NCBI RefSeq assembly: GCF_002890915.1
Contig: NZ_POUT01000002.1
Span: 558,001-622,000, forward strand
Reading direction: 5' to 3'
DNA: 64,000 nucleotides
From: Stutzerimonas stutzeri
Lineage (GTDB): Bacteria; Pseudomonadota; Gammaproteobacteria; Pseudomonadales; Pseudomonadaceae
Below are positions 32,177-41,716 of this stretch, one piece after another. A program made the translations under genes and the position numbers. The first letter of the stretch is position 1. Each line of letters opens with the position of its first letter. The notes beneath the pieces are model-generated. The model made no database searches, was not told the origin of the DNA, and worked only from the letters and a program-made list of their open reading frames with translations.

Positions 32177-32518
32177 ATGCTCTACATCGCGCGAGACGAG
32201 CACGGAATGTTGTGCCGCGTCGAGCCGGCGCCGTTCGACGGGATGACCGGGACGTTGCGGGCCGATAGCGACGAAGCTCAGCGCTGGTTGGCGACCCATG
32301 ATGATGCGAACACGCAACTGGCCGGCTTGCAGGGGTCGGATCAGGATATGGCGCGCGTGCTGGAGGATCTGGTCGGCGTGCTGGTGGCGCGGGGCGTCAT
32401 TCGCTTTACCGATCTGCCCGAGGCGGCACAGCGCAAGCTGCACGCCCGCGCCCAGACCCGCGCGCGGCTGGGCGGCCTCAGTACGCTTCTGGAGGATGAC
32501 GAGCAGCCGCTCATCTAA
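32177..32518 (+). CDS. Conserved small protein next to lapA (often mislabelled tryptophan synthase-like)
   Basis: 113-aa soluble protein, helical in its second half, with charged ends. It begins MLYIARDEHGMLCRVEPAPF and ends in an acidic stretch (LLEDDEQPLI). It resembles short pseudomonad proteins that databases have called 'tryptophan synthase subunit beta like'; it has no PLP site and is far too short for that enzyme. GAGAAGG gives a good ribosome site. It lies between lapA, in the same direction, and lapD. A Lap-related role is inference from position. Confidence 0.78.
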   Translation: MLYIARDEHGMLCRVEPAPFDGMTGTLRADSDEAQRWLATHDDANTQLAGLQGSDQDMARVLEDLVGVLVARGVIRFTDLPEAAQRKLHARAQTRARLGGLSTLLEDDEQPLI

Positions 32519-32531
32519 TGAGCCTGCCGAG

Positions 32532-34505
32532 TCAGGAGTCCGACGCCGAATCCTGCTTAAGGCGGGCTTCCCAGAGGCGAGGGGCGCCGATCAGGTGGCC
32601 CATGACTCCGCGCACGCCCATACCGGCCAGCACCTGCAGTTCTCCGTCGGTTTCCACCATTTCAGCGATCAGCGGCAGGTCGATGCTGTTGGTGGTGCGA
32701 TAGATCGCTTCGATGAACAGGCGTTTGTCCTCGTCCTGGTCGATGGCGCGGATATAGGCACCGTCGATCTTCACATGGGCCAGCCCGAGGTGGGCAAGGT
32801 TGCCGATCTTGCTGAAGTCGCCACCGAAATGCTGCAAGCCCAGGCGGGTGCCGGTCGCCCGGATCTTCTGGCTCCATTGCTGCAGGTGCGTGTCGATGGG
32901 CAGGTCGTGTGCGTTCAGTTCGAGGGTCAGCATGCCGGCCTCGGCCGGATTGCTGCGCAACATGGCTAACACCTGCTGCAGGTGCCGGGCATCCCGTAGC
33001 GTGGCGGCGGACAGGCTGAGCGCCAGTGGCTGCGGGGTCGTCTTCAGGCGTGTGAGCACCAGCTCCAGCATGATCTGGTCGAAGCGCGCCGCCCAGCCCA
33101 GCCGTTCGAGCCAGGGCAGGAACTGTCCGGCGCTGAGCGGCTCGCCGGAGGAAACGGGCAGCCGCGCCAGGACCTTGTGGTGGAGGATTCGCCCCGGCTC
33201 GGCCGCCAGGGCCACCGGCTGCACATAGAGCAGCAGCGCACTCTCGCTCAGAGCCTGGTTCAGTGCGTCATGCCAGCCGTGCTGGTCGTGCAGCGGTTGC
33301 GTCCAGTGGCCTTCGAGCAACAGCCAGCCGCTATCGCCGGCTTGCGCCTGGCTCAGCGCCTGGTCGGCCCGCTCGAGCACATCATGCGGCTCCTCCCCCG
33401 GGCGGAAGGCCGCCACGCCGATATGGGCGACCGGGATGCCGTCGCTCGAGCCGGTGGGGCGCAGGGTTTCCAGTTCGGCGCAGAGCGCTGTGACCAGCGG
33501 CGCGACCTCGTCCCGGTGCAGGCCGGGGGCGAGCAGTACGAACTCGCTGCCGCGGTTGCGGGCAGCCAGCCACTCGGCGCGCCCGTGGCGGGTCTTCAGG
33601 CGCATCAGCAGTTCGCCGATGGCAACGATGAGGCGGTCGCTGAACTGGCCACCGTAACGCTGGTTGAGGCCGTTGAGGTCGTGTATCTGGAGCAGCAGCA
33701 GATAGCCTTCGGCATGGTGTTCCGCTGGCGACAGTTGCGTGGCCAGGCGCAGCTCCAGCAGACGGCGGTTGGCAAGCCCGGTAAGGTCATCCTGATAGGC
33801 CTGCTGGCGAAGCTTCTCGCTGCGCTCGGCTTCTTCGGCGAACAGCATCTTGAGCTTCTCGACCATCTGGTTCATCGCCTGCACGACGCGGCGCAACTCG
33901 GGCGTGCGGGGCAGATGCGGCAAGGTGACGAATTCGCGCTGGGTGATGGCATGTGCCTGGTCGACCATTCGGTCCAGGGGCCGCAGCTGGCTGCGCAGCA
34001 ACCAGCCGCCGAGCAGTGCGCTGGCCAAACCGCAGGCCAGCAGCCAGAGCAGGGTGGCGACGGTGCTGTCCCACAGCTTGGCCAAGGCGAACTGCGGATG
34101 GCTGACGACCTCGATCCGTGCCGCCTGCTCCCAGCCCCGCATGATCAGGGCATCGCCGCCCTGGGCAGGCAGATCGACCAGCGCGGCGAACCAGTCCGGT
34201 ACCTGCTGCACCTGGATATTCGCGGTTCGCTCGACGATGGGACTGCCGTCGGTGATGCGCAGCACACGGATGCTGCTGAAATAGCCGCTGTCGAAGATCG
34301 AGTTCACCAGCAATTCCAGCATCACCGGGTCGTCCACATGGGGCGTCATCGACAGCGCCAAGGCGGTTGCCGCATCCTGGGCATGGGAGCGCAACTGGTT
34401 GAGCGACTGCTCGCGGGAGTTCTCCACGCTGGCAATGAAGCTGCCGGTGAAGGCCACGACCAGGAACAGGCAGATGGCGAGAAACAGCTGCTTGAGTAAC
34501 GACAT
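32532..34505 (-). CDS. lapD: LapD, inner-membrane c-di-GMP receptor
   Basis: 657-aa receptor that binds c-di-GMP inside the cell and, when bound, holds the protease LapG in the periplasm so the adhesin stays attached. In order: membrane helix 6-27, periplasmic domain (about 28-148) with the LapG-binding Trp125 in RGWEQ, second helix (about 149-170), HAMP/S-helix, a degenerate GGDEF domain (RGSEF at 318-322) and a degenerate EAL domain (KVLAR at 443-447). Loss of both catalytic motifs fits a receptor rather than an enzyme. ATG at 34503-34505 has GAGGGGGA. lapG lies 58 bases upstream in the same direction. Confidence 0.95.
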   Translation of the reverse strand: MSLLKQLFLAICLFLVVAFTGSFIASVENSREQSLNQLRSHAQDAATALALSMTPHVDDPVMLELLVNSIFDSGYFSSIRVLRITDGSPIVERTANIQVQQVPDWFAALVDLPAQGGDALIMRGWEQAARIEVVSHPQFALAKLWDSTVATLLWLLACGLASALLGGWLLRSQLRPLDRMVDQAHAITQREFVTLPHLPRTPELRRVVQAMNQMVEKLKMLFAEEAERSEKLRQQAYQDDLTGLANRRLLELRLATQLSPAEHHAEGYLLLLQIHDLNGLNQRYGGQFSDRLIVAIGELLMRLKTRHGRAEWLAARNRGSEFVLLAPGLHRDEVAPLVTALCAELETLRPTGSSDGIPVAHIGVAAFRPGEEPHDVLERADQALSQAQAGDSGWLLLEGHWTQPLHDQHGWHDALNQALSESALLLYVQPVALAAEPGRILHHKVLARLPVSSGEPLSAGQFLPWLERLGWAARFDQIMLELVLTRLKTTPQPLALSLSAATLRDARHLQQVLAMLRSNPAEAGMLTLELNAHDLPIDTHLQQWSQKIRATGTRLGLQHFGGDFSKIGNLAHLGLAHVKIDGAYIRAIDQDEDKRLFIEAIYRTTNSIDLPLIAEMVETDGELQVLAGMGVRGVMGHLIGAPRLWEARLKQDSASDS

Positions 34506-34563
34506 ACTTCCCCCTCGAGGCTGCTGCATTCATCAGCGGTTCGCGACGAAACGGCAGCGGACC

Positions 34564-35274
34564 CTAGCCCTCACCAATGAGAAAACCTTCGGCACGCATC
34601 TTCAGCAGGACGTCCTGCCAGCGTGACAGCCTTTTGCTATCTCCGCTACGTTTGCCGCCTGTGGCGCCCGGTAAGAAAAGCCCCTCGGCGTTGAAGGCGT
34701 AGACGGGAAGCAGGTCGTTGCGCTGCGAGGCCGGGCGGATGACGCCGTCGATGTTGTCCAGTACCAGCGGGTCCGCGGCCGGGCTCGGGTAGTAGGTCAG
34801 CACCATGTGTGCCTGGTTGAGGCGCAGCGCCTTGACGTAGGTGATTCGCATGCGCTCGCTGGGAATGCCGAGCCGGCGCAGGGTGAAGTATTTGGCCAGG
34901 GCATAGTCTTCGCAGTCGCCGGCGCCCTTGAGCAGCGCTTCGACCGGCGTCGCCCAGTAGTCTTCCTGCTGCCAGACGTGCATGTCGTCACTGAAGGCGA
35001 TGTGGCGGTTGAAGAAGCGGTTCACCTGGTCGAGTTTTTCCCGCTCGTCCAATGCCGCGGCCTGGTCCAGCAGGTCGCGCCAGGCCTCGATGCGGTTGCG
35101 GGCCTCGTCGAGCGGGCCATAGCGCTGCTCGGCGGTAAGAAAGATGCGGCTGAAGTCCCACGCCTGCCAGTCCGCCAGAACGGCGGGTACCCAGCCCAGC
35201 GGCCCCAGCAGCAGCGCAAGCGCCAGCGCTGCCAGGCGAGCGGGGCGGTCAGTGCCGTGCTGGGAAGCCTGCAT
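34564..35274 (-). CDS. lapG: LapG, periplasmic cysteine protease that releases the adhesin
   Basis: 236-aa transglutaminase-like protease. It has a signal peptide (hydrophobic 12-30, probably cut near Ala34) and the catalytic triad Cys121, His156, Asp173. The residues flanking the Cys, Asp120 and Glu122, match the Ca2+-binding pair of P. fluorescens LapG. It cleaves LapA at TAAG when LapD is not bound to c-di-GMP. The frame is open upstream, but ATG at 35272-35274 starts directly before the signal peptide. It is the first gene of a lapG-lapD unit. Confidence 0.95.
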   Translation of the reverse strand: MQASQHGTDRPARLAALALALLLGPLGWVPAVLADWQAWDFSRIFLTAEQRYGPLDEARNRIEAWRDLLDQAAALDEREKLDQVNRFFNRHIAFSDDMHVWQQEDYWATPVEALLKGAGDCEDYALAKYFTLRRLGIPSERMRITYVKALRLNQAHMVLTYYPSPAADPLVLDNIDGVIRPASQRNDLLPVYAFNAEGLFLPGATGGKRSGDSKRLSRWQDVLLKMRAEGFLIGEG

Positions 35275-35318
35275 TGATGGAACTCCAGCGAGCGATCCGG
35301 AAGTTCGGCTGTGGGCCT

Positions 35319-35738
35319 TCAGTGTCGCTGATTCAGCCTGTCGACCGGCAAGGTTTTCTGCCGGAGGATGTACAGGGTCACCAGCGATGCACTCAGCAAC
35401 ATGCCGATGCGTGCCCAGAATAGCGGAACCAGCCAGCAGGAAACGCCAATGCTGACCCACATCGTGGCGATTGCATAAGCCTTGCCCTTGAGCGGGATGC
35501 CGTTGCCCTCGAGATAATCGCGAAACCATGGGCCGAGGCGTGGATGGCCGACCAGCCAGTCGTAGAACCGCTGCGAGCTGCGTACGAAACAGGCGGCGGC
35601 GAGCAGCAGGAATGGCGTGGTCGGCAATACCGGCAGGAAGATACCGATCACCCCCAGCAACACTGCGAGCCAGCCGATGACAAGCAGGATCGAGCGAACC
35701 AGAGGGCTGCGGTGCTGCCGGGTGTCGCGGTGAGCCAC
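35319..35738 (-). CDS. DUF454 (YbaN-like) inner-membrane protein
   Basis: 139-aa small membrane protein with two or three helices: about 15-37 and 80-125. The motif GIFLPVLPTTPFLLLAAACF with a following SSQRFYDWL stretch marks the DUF454/YbaN family, whose function is unknown. The start is a GTG with a poor ribosome site. It lies just upstream of lapG (44-base gap) and might be co-transcribed, but it is not a known Lap component. Confidence 0.85.
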   Translation of the reverse strand: MAHRDTRQHRSPLVRSILLVIGWLAVLLGVIGIFLPVLPTTPFLLLAAACFVRSSQRFYDWLVGHPRLGPWFRDYLEGNGIPLKGKAYAIATMWVSIGVSCWLVPLFWARIGMLLSASLVTLYILRQKTLPVDRLNQRH

Positions 35739-35759
35739 GAGGCTACATCGCTTCGCTAA

Positions 35760-36347
35760 TCAATGGCGGCGCGGCTTGAGCAGCGCCGGCTTTTCCTCGG
35801 GAGCATGGCAGATCAGGTAGAGCGCGGTGAGCAGTTCGGGAATCTGGCTCACCATCTCGTCCACCAGTTCGTCGTTCTCGGCGATCTCGGCGAATTCCGG
35901 CTGCTCGTCGAACAGCCCCGAGCCGACCATGATCGGCAGCAGCAGCTCGCTGACTTCCTCTTCGGAGTCCTCGAACCAGACCGCCTCGCGCATGAACACG
36001 CCTTCCATGAAACCGATGCACCAGCCGCGCAGGTCGGAATCGTCCGGCTCCTCGCCGAGGTCCAGGTCGCAGGGCAGCTCCATGTCCTCGTCGCTGGCCA
36101 ACTGACGGGAAATATGGGCCTTGAGCTGGATCAGCGTGGCCTCGATGGCGTCGCGCTCGGTGTCGTCCCGGTACTTCGGCGGCTCGGAGAACAGCGCGTC
36201 GATCCATTCGCGTTCGGGTACCTGCTCGGAGCAGATGCACAGCGCAGTCAGGTAGCCATGGGCGGCGATGTAATCCAGTGCCTCTTCATGCAGGTCATCG
36301 GCATCAAGAAACACTTGCAGGCGGGCGAGTTGCTCGGCGAAAGACAT
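35760..36347 (-). CDS. UPF0149 (YecA/YgfB-like) protein
   Basis: 195-aa acidic, mostly helical soluble protein of the UPF0149 family. Family features: LTALCICSEQVP near the N-terminus and RGWCIGFMEGVF in the middle, with acidic stretches around. The family's function is poorly known; YgfB homologues affect transcription in P. aeruginosa. No SEC-C metal motif at the C-terminus. It lies 21 bases upstream of the DUF454 gene and diverges from recQ. Confidence 0.85.
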   Translation of the reverse strand: MSFAEQLARLQVFLDADDLHEEALDYIAAHGYLTALCICSEQVPEREWIDALFSEPPKYRDDTERDAIEATLIQLKAHISRQLASDEDMELPCDLDLGEEPDDSDLRGWCIGFMEGVFMREAVWFEDSEEEVSELLLPIMVGSGLFDEQPEFAEIAENDELVDEMVSQIPELLTALYLICHAPEEKPALLKPRRH

Positions 36348-36492
36348 CGGGAACTACCTTGGGGTGTGAGGACAACCGGGATTCTAGACGAGGCGCGGGG
36401 CTCAGGCTACTCAAGCGTTCCGCGAAGGCGCATGAACGGCGGCACTTCCCTGGCGTCCGAAGTCCGGTCCTGAACTCCAGCGGCTGCTGGCG

Positions 36493-36498
36493 TATACT
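36493..36498 (+). promoter_or_regulatory. Candidate -10 element for recQ
   Basis: TATACT 24 bases before the recQ ATG; a -35 near 36470 (CTGAAC) is weak. The GCGTATACTGCGCGCC context resembles that before uup. Confidence 0.4.
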
Positions 36499-36522
36499 GC
36501 GCGCCTTGTTTCGGAGACCGGC

Positions 36523-38652
36523 ATGCTCGACCAGGCACAGCGCATCCTCAAAGACGTATTCGGCTACGACGCCTTTCGCGGCAACCAGGGCGCGATCATC
36601 GAGCGTGTCGGCAGCGGTGGCGACGCCCTGGTGCTGATGCCCACCGGCGGCGGCAAGTCGCTGTGCTATCAGGTGCCGGCACTGCTGCGCGAAGGCCTGG
36701 CGGTGGTGGTATCGCCGCTGATCGCGCTGATGGACGACCAGGTGGCGACGCTCGACGAGCTGGGTGTTTCGGCCGTGGCGCTGAACTCGACGCTGAGCCC
36801 CGAGGAGCAGCGCGATATCGCCGAGCGTATCCGCCGCAACGAGATCAAGATGCTCTACCTGGCACCCGAGCGCCTGGTGCAGCCGCGCATGCTGGCGTTC
36901 CTGCAGCGACTGAATGTCGCGTTGTTCGCCATCGACGAGGCGCATTGCGTGTCCCAGTGGGGCCATGATTTCCGCCCCGAATACCTGCAACTGGGTCAGT
37001 TGGCCGAGCTGTTTCCCAATGTGCCGCGCATCGCCCTGACCGCCACGGCGGACAAGCGCACGCGCGAGGAGATCGTCCAGCGCCTGCATCTGGAAAACGC
37101 CGAGCGCTTCCTCTCCAGCTTCGACCGGCCGAACATCTTCTACCGCATCGTGCCCAAGGAACAGCCGCGCAAGCAGCTGCTGGGCTTTCTCGCCGAGCGC
37201 CGGGGCGATGCCGGCATCGTCTACTGCATGTCGCGCAAGAAGGTCGACGACCTGGCGGCATTCCTCACCGAGCAGGGCTTCCCGGCGCTGCCCTATCACG
37301 CCGGGCTGCCCAACGACCTGCGTGCCTACCACCAGAAGCGCTTCCTCAACGAGGAAGGGCTGATCATGGTGGCGACCATCGCCTTCGGCATGGGCATAGA
37401 CAAGCCCAACGTGCGCTTCGTCGCCCACCTCGACCTGCCCAAGTCGCTGGAGGCCTATTACCAGGAAACCGGCCGCGCCGGGCGCGACGGGCTACCGGCC
37501 GATGCCTGGATGGCCTACGGCCTGCAGGACGTGATCTTCCTCAAGCAGATGCTCAACAACTCCGAGGGCGACGAGCGCCACAAGCGGGTCGAGCAGCACA
37601 AGCTCGATGCCATGCTGGCACTGTGCGAGGAAACCCGTTGCCGCCGTCAGGCGCTGCTGGCGTACTTCGACGAAGAGTTGCCCACGCCCTGCGGACACTG
37701 CGACAACTGTGCCGACGGCGTGCAGACCTGGGATGCCACCGAGCCGGCGCGCCAGGCGTTGTCGGCCATCTACCGCAGCGGCCAGCGTTATGGCGTCGGT
37801 CATCTGGTGGATATCCTGTTGGGCCGCGACAACGACAAGGTGCGTGGTTTCGGCCATCAGCATCTGTCCGTATTCGGTGTCGGCAAGGCGCTGAGCGAAG
37901 GCGAGTGGCGCACGCTGTTCCGCCAACTGGTTGCGCGCGGGCTGGCGGACGTCGACCTGGACGGCTTCGGTGGCCTGCGCCTGTCCGACAGCTGCCGGCC
38001 GTTGCTGCGCGGCGAAGTCAGCCTTGAGTTGCGCCGCGATCTCAAGCCGCAGCAGACCTCCAAAGGCCAGTCGAAGAGTCCCGCCAGCCAGCTGGTGCGC
38101 GGCGAGGAGCGCGAGACCTGGGAGGCCCTGCGGGCCCTGCGCCGCAAGCTGGCGGAGGAGCATGCCGTGCCACCCTACGTCATCTTCCCGGATGCCACGC
38201 TGCTGGAGATGCTGCGCAGCCAGCCGGCATCGTTGGCGGACATGGCCTCCATCAGTGGCGTCGGTGCGCGCAAGCTGGAGCGTTATGGCCAGGCGTTCCT
38301 CGATGTGCTGCAGGGCGGCGCCGAGGCCGCCAGGTCGCCGGCGGATCTGCGCCACGAACTGATCACCCTGGCGCGGGCCGGCATGACCCCGGCGCAGATC
38401 GCGCGCCAGCTCGACTGCAGCGAGAAGAATGTCTACGCCATGCTCGCCGAGGCCATCGGCCAGCAACAGTTGAGCCTGGAACAGGCGCTGGACCTGCCCG
38501 AGGATCTGCTTGGCGAAATCCAGGAGGCCTTCCTCGATGGCGAGGGCGAGCTGCCGCCGGTGGCGGCGGTGGCCGAGCAGTTCGTCGGCCGCGTGCCGGA
38601 ACAGGTGCTGTATTGCGTGCGCGCCGCGTTGCAGGTCGAGTTCGAATTGTAA
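36523..38652 (+). CDS. recQ: ATP-dependent DNA helicase RecQ
   Basis: 709-aa 3'-5' DNA helicase for recombination and fork repair. Walker A PTGGGKS (40-46), the DEAH box in [19 protein letters not shown], helicase motifs V-VI in GMGIDKPNV and [10 protein letters not shown], a zinc-binding Cys set (CEETRCRRQ...CGHCDNC), the winged-helix RQC domain, and a C-terminal HRDC domain (about 515-590) are all visible. The last 100 residues are acidic. Length matches Pseudomonas RecQ. Confidence 0.97.
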   Translation: MLDQAQRILKDVFGYDAFRGNQGAIIERVGSGGDALVLMPTGGGKSLCYQVPALLREGLAVVVSPLIALMDDQVATLDELGVSAVALNSTLSPEEQRDIAERIRRNEIKMLYLAPERLVQPRMLAFLQRLNVALFAIDEAHCVSQWGHDFRPEYLQLGQLAELFPNVPRIALTATADKRTREEIVQRLHLENAERFLSSFDRPNIFYRIVPKEQPRKQLLGFLAERRGDAGIVYCMSRKKVDDLAAFLTEQGFPALPYHAGLPNDLRAYHQKRFLNEEGLIMVATIAFGMGIDKPNVRFVAHLDLPKSLEAYYQETGRAGRDGLPADAWMAYGLQDVIFLKQMLNNSEGDERHKRVEQHKLDAMLALCEETRCRRQALLAYFDEELPTPCGHCDNCADGVQTWDATEPARQALSAIYRSGQRYGVGHLVDILLGRDNDKVRGFGHQHLSVFGVGKALSEGEWRTLFRQLVARGLADVDLDGFGGLRLSDSCRPLLRGEVSLELRRDLKPQQTSKGQSKSPASQLVRGEERETWEALRALRRKLAEEHAVPPYVIFPDATLLEMLRSQPASLADMASISGVGARKLERYGQAFLDVLQGGAEAARSPADLRHELITLARAGMTPAQIARQLDCSEKNVYAMLAEAIGQQQLSLEQALDLPEDLLGEIQEAFLDGEGELPPVAAVAEQFVGRVPEQVLYCVRAALQVEFEL

Positions 38653-38799
38653 CCAGCTGCATCCGCTGCCCGGGCTGGCCATGCCCCGGACGCGCTGGGT
38701 TGGCGGTTGCGCTGGGGGCGCGCGCCATCATTTGGCCTTTTCGACACCTATCACCGGCCGAAGGTCGTCTTGCCTGCATTCCGGAGCTGTGATTAGCTC

Positions 38800-38812
38800 A
38801 CTAATAATTAGT
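38800..38812. promoter_or_regulatory. Palindrome upstream of the MarR gene (candidate operator)
   Basis: ACTAAT-A-ATTAGT is a perfect dyad with a one-base centre, 21 bases before the MarR start. It lies in a short AT-rich stretch in otherwise GC-rich DNA. MarR/SlyA regulators bind AT-rich palindromes of this size, so autoregulation is likely but untested. Confidence 0.55.
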
Positions 38813-38833
38813 TTCTGCAGGAATGCACGTTAC

Positions 38834-39265
38834 ATGTACGCCGAGCAACATCGCTTCGCCATGCAGTTGGCGCAACTCTCGCGTGGCTGGCGCGCCGAAC
38901 TGGATCGGCGCCTGGCCGATCTGGGGCTGTCCCAGGCACGCTGGCTGGTGCTGCTGCACCTTGCCCGTTTCGATCATGAGCCGACCCAGCGCGAGCTGGC
39001 GCAGAGCGTGGCGGTGGAGGGGCCGACCCTGGCGCGCCTGCTCGACAGCCTCGAGGCCCAGGGCCTGGTGCATCGCAAGGCGTCCCCCGAGGACCGGCGG
39101 GCCAAGCGCGTGTCCCTTGGCGCACCGGCGTTGCCGCTGATCGAGAAGATCGAGGCGATTTCCACCCAGGTTCGCCACGAGGCGTTCGCCGGCATCGACG
39201 AGGAAGACCTGCGCAAGTGCCAGCAGGTGCATGCGCGCATCCTCGCCAATCTGGACAAGCGCTGA
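38834..39265 (+). CDS. MarR/SlyA-family transcriptional regulator
   Basis: 143-aa winged-helix regulator. The core has the family pattern: helix 1 with FAMQLAQLSRGWRAEL, GLSQARWLVLLHLAR, the recognition part TQRELAQSVAVEGPTLARLLDSLEAQGLV, and the wing RKASPEDRRAKRVSL. The DxRxxR wing motif (EDRRAKR) is intact. ATG 38834 is chosen because the conserved N-terminus begins there and the palindrome lies just upstream. No target gene stands beside it, and the ligand is unknown. Confidence 0.93.
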   Translation: MYAEQHRFAMQLAQLSRGWRAELDRRLADLGLSQARWLVLLHLARFDHEPTQRELAQSVAVEGPTLARLLDSLEAQGLVHRKASPEDRRAKRVSLGAPALPLIEKIEAISTQVRHEAFAGIDEEDLRKCQQVHARILANLDKR

Positions 39266-39282
39266 GCGTTATCTGCGCACTG

Positions 39283-39305
39283 GTTGAGCGCAGCGGAAGC
39301 CCAAC
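39283..39305. repeat. Dispersed pseudomonad repeat (degenerate copy)
   Basis: GTTGAGCGCAGCGGAAGCCC plus AAC. The same core is found at 49962-49991 and, inverted, at 62245-62276. It lies in the convergent gap between the MarR gene and plpD. Confidence 0.5.
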
Positions 39306-39457
39306 ACCAGACTGCGCGACAAGCCCTGCGACGGCCGAATCAATGGCCTGGCCGCATGTTCCTGGCTGCACGTTCGTCGGGCGATCCTGATTCGCCGGGC
39401 GGGCGGTGCTCGTTGGCAGGCGCCCCGACCTCGGTGGCCTGCCGGCCCTCGTTCGCC

Positions 39458-41647
39458 TTAGAAGCTGCGCCCCAGGTTCAGATAGAGCGCCTGCTCGTCT
39501 TCGTCGTTGACCCCATAGCTGAAATTCAGCGGGCCCAGCGGGGTGTCGTAGCCGAGGAAGATGCTGGCCGCATTGATGTAGCCGCTGTCGAACGCGTTGT
39601 CGTTGTTCCAGGCGCGACCGCGTTCGAGCGATCCACCCAGGTAGACCGGGAAATCCAGCGGCAGGAACGCGCGCGGTGTCATGCGGCGGTAGTAGACCAC
39701 GCGCGCCAGGCTGATGTTCTGCCCCGACAGCGCATCCTGGCGAAAGCCGGACAGCTGCCGTGCGCCGCCGAGCAGGAAGCTCGACGTCACCACCTCGGCA
39801 TCGTCCAGCGTGCGCCCGTAGCGGCCGCCGAGCACCCAGGTATTGGCGTCATGGCTGATGGCCTTGTCCAGCGCGAGGTTCCATTGCCGGTAGCGCTGGT
39901 CGGAGCTCAGGCTCGGGTCGTACTGGCGCAGGGTCAGGCGGATATCCTCGCCCTCGCGCGGGAAGTCGACGTTGTCCAGCGTGTCGAACGAATACTGCAG
40001 CGCGTAATAGCCCTCGGTGAAGCTGAAATCCGGCAGGTCGCGCTCGCCGACCCGCACGTCGGCTTCTCCCCAGGCCTGGCCGATGCCGAAGCGGATCTCG
40101 CCGTTGTTGGCGATCTGCCGGCCGAGATTGAGGCCATAGCCGTAGCGCTGCAGGCGATATTCGGCAATCGGGTCGTTATCGAGAATGGCCTCGACGTTCT
40201 GCGCCTCGATAAAGGCATTGGGGGCGACGAACCAGCGCGAGCCGGCATCCAGCGGCTGGTAGAACTCGCTGAAGAGTTCCTGGCGGTCGCCCAGCTGCAG
40301 GCGCGTGAGCCATTCGGCGCCGAGCTGGTTGATGCCGTTCTTGCGGTAGCTGGCGCCCAGGTTGAACACGCTGTCGCCCTGGAAATCGTCGGACAGGCTG
40401 AGGCCCAGGCGCAGGTAGTCGGTGCCCGTACGCTTCTCCCGCGCGCTGATCACCAGGGTGTTGCCGAGCTTGCGTCGCTGCACGCGGTATTCGACGCGCT
40501 CGAAGTAGTCCAGGCCATAGAGCGTGCCCATGTCCTTCTGCAGGTCTTCCAGGTCCAGCGGTTCGCCGAGCCGTTGGCGGATATGCCGGCGGATCACCGC
40601 ATCGCTGACCTTCGAATCGTTTTCCACCCTGATCGCGGTGATCACCGGGGTGCGCGGGTCGCCCGAGCGGGCCAGGCTCAGTGCCGGGCTGCCGCCGGTG
40701 GTGCTGCGCATCTCGGCCAGGCGGCCTTCGAGTGCGAACGTGGCGCGGTAGCCGGCGTCGACCAGCTGTTCGGCGCGGCCGAAGTCGGTCGAGCCGTAGC
40801 CGGCCAGCGGCGGCTGGATCAGCAGGTCCTGGGGCAGCAGGGTGGCCAGCTGCGCTTCGGAGTTGCGCCGGGTCATCATGGTGATCGACTGGTTGAGCAC
40901 ATCGACCACCGTGAGCAATTCCTTGCGCGGCTTCAGCGGCGTGCCGATGTCCACCACGATGAGGCGGTCGACGCCCATGCTGCGGGCCACATCCATCGGG
41001 ATGTTGTCGACCATGCCGCCGTCCACCAGCAGATGGCCTTCGACTTCCACCGGTGCGAAGACCGCGGGAATCGACATGCTGGCGCGAATGACCTGGGGCA
41101 GGTGACCGCTGCGGAAGACCACCTTTTCGTCGTTGGCGATGTCCGTGGCCACGGCGCGGAAGGGGATCGGCAACTGGTCGAAGTCGCGGGTATCGCTGGC
41201 GTGCACCAGCAGGCGCTCCAGCAACAGGGCGAGGTTCTGCCCCTGGATCACGCCGAGCGGCAGGCCGAGGCTGCCATCGTCGCGAAAGCTCAGCTTGCGC
41301 TTGATCAGGAAGTCGCGGTCGTCCTGTTTGCGCCGATAGGGGATGTCCTGGCGGGGCGGGTCATCGGAAAGCACCTGCTGCCAGTCGAGCGTCAGCGCCA
41401 GCCGTTCCAGTTCCGCGACGCTGTAGCCGGCCGCGTACAGCCCACCGACCACCGCGCCCATGCTGGTTCCGGCAATGGCATCGATACGCACACCCTGTTC
41501 TTCCAGCGCCTTGAGCACGCCGATGTGGGCCAGCCCGCGTGCAGCCCCGCCGGACAGCACCAGGCCGGTCTTCGGCAGCGCCGTTTGCTCGACGGCGAAG
41601 CAGAACGAAGGAAGCAGCAACAGCAGGGCAATGAGCAGGCGGAGCAT
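39458..41647 (-). CDS. plpD: PlpD-like patatin phospholipase (type Vd autotransporter)
   Basis: 729-aa outer-membrane-translocated lipase. It has a signal peptide (1-18), an N-terminal patatin domain with the oxyanion loop SGGAARG, nucleophile Ser62 in GTSMG, and catalytic Asp209 in DGG, then a POTRA-like domain (about 350-420) and a C-terminal 16-strand barrel ending in Phe (GRSF). This order and the length equal P. aeruginosa PlpD. The secreted patatin part has phospholipase A1 activity there. ATG at 41645-41647 begins the signal peptide; the gene is divergent from the SelW-like gene. Confidence 0.94.
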   Translation of the reverse strand: MLRLLIALLLLLPSFCFAVEQTALPKTGLVLSGGAARGLAHIGVLKALEEQGVRIDAIAGTSMGAVVGGLYAAGYSVAELERLALTLDWQQVLSDDPPRQDIPYRRKQDDRDFLIKRKLSFRDDGSLGLPLGVIQGQNLALLLERLLVHASDTRDFDQLPIPFRAVATDIANDEKVVFRSGHLPQVIRASMSIPAVFAPVEVEGHLLVDGGMVDNIPMDVARSMGVDRLIVVDIGTPLKPRKELLTVVDVLNQSITMMTRRNSEAQLATLLPQDLLIQPPLAGYGSTDFGRAEQLVDAGYRATFALEGRLAEMRSTTGGSPALSLARSGDPRTPVITAIRVENDSKVSDAVIRRHIRQRLGEPLDLEDLQKDMGTLYGLDYFERVEYRVQRRKLGNTLVISAREKRTGTDYLRLGLSLSDDFQGDSVFNLGASYRKNGINQLGAEWLTRLQLGDRQELFSEFYQPLDAGSRWFVAPNAFIEAQNVEAILDNDPIAEYRLQRYGYGLNLGRQIANNGEIRFGIGQAWGEADVRVGERDLPDFSFTEGYYALQYSFDTLDNVDFPREGEDIRLTLRQYDPSLSSDQRYRQWNLALDKAISHDANTWVLGGRYGRTLDDAEVVTSSFLLGGARQLSGFRQDALSGQNISLARVVYYRRMTPRAFLPLDFPVYLGGSLERGRAWNNDNAFDSGYINAASIFLGYDTPLGPLNFSYGVNDEDEQALYLNLGRSF

Positions 41648-41716
41648 GATCGAACCGGGTGGGGATGAAGAAGGAGGGCTATTATAGGCCGCCGCAAAAC
41701 TCTCGGAGCTGCCCGC

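Noticed and set aside
32177..32518. Tryptophan synthase beta subunit
   Set aside because: The protein has only 113 residues and none of the PLP or substrate motifs of TrpB.
39284..41668. Long forward open frame (about 790 codons) across plpD
   Set aside because: Antisense to PlpD, whose catalytic residues and barrel are intact; product is an Ala/Gln/Val-rich shadow.
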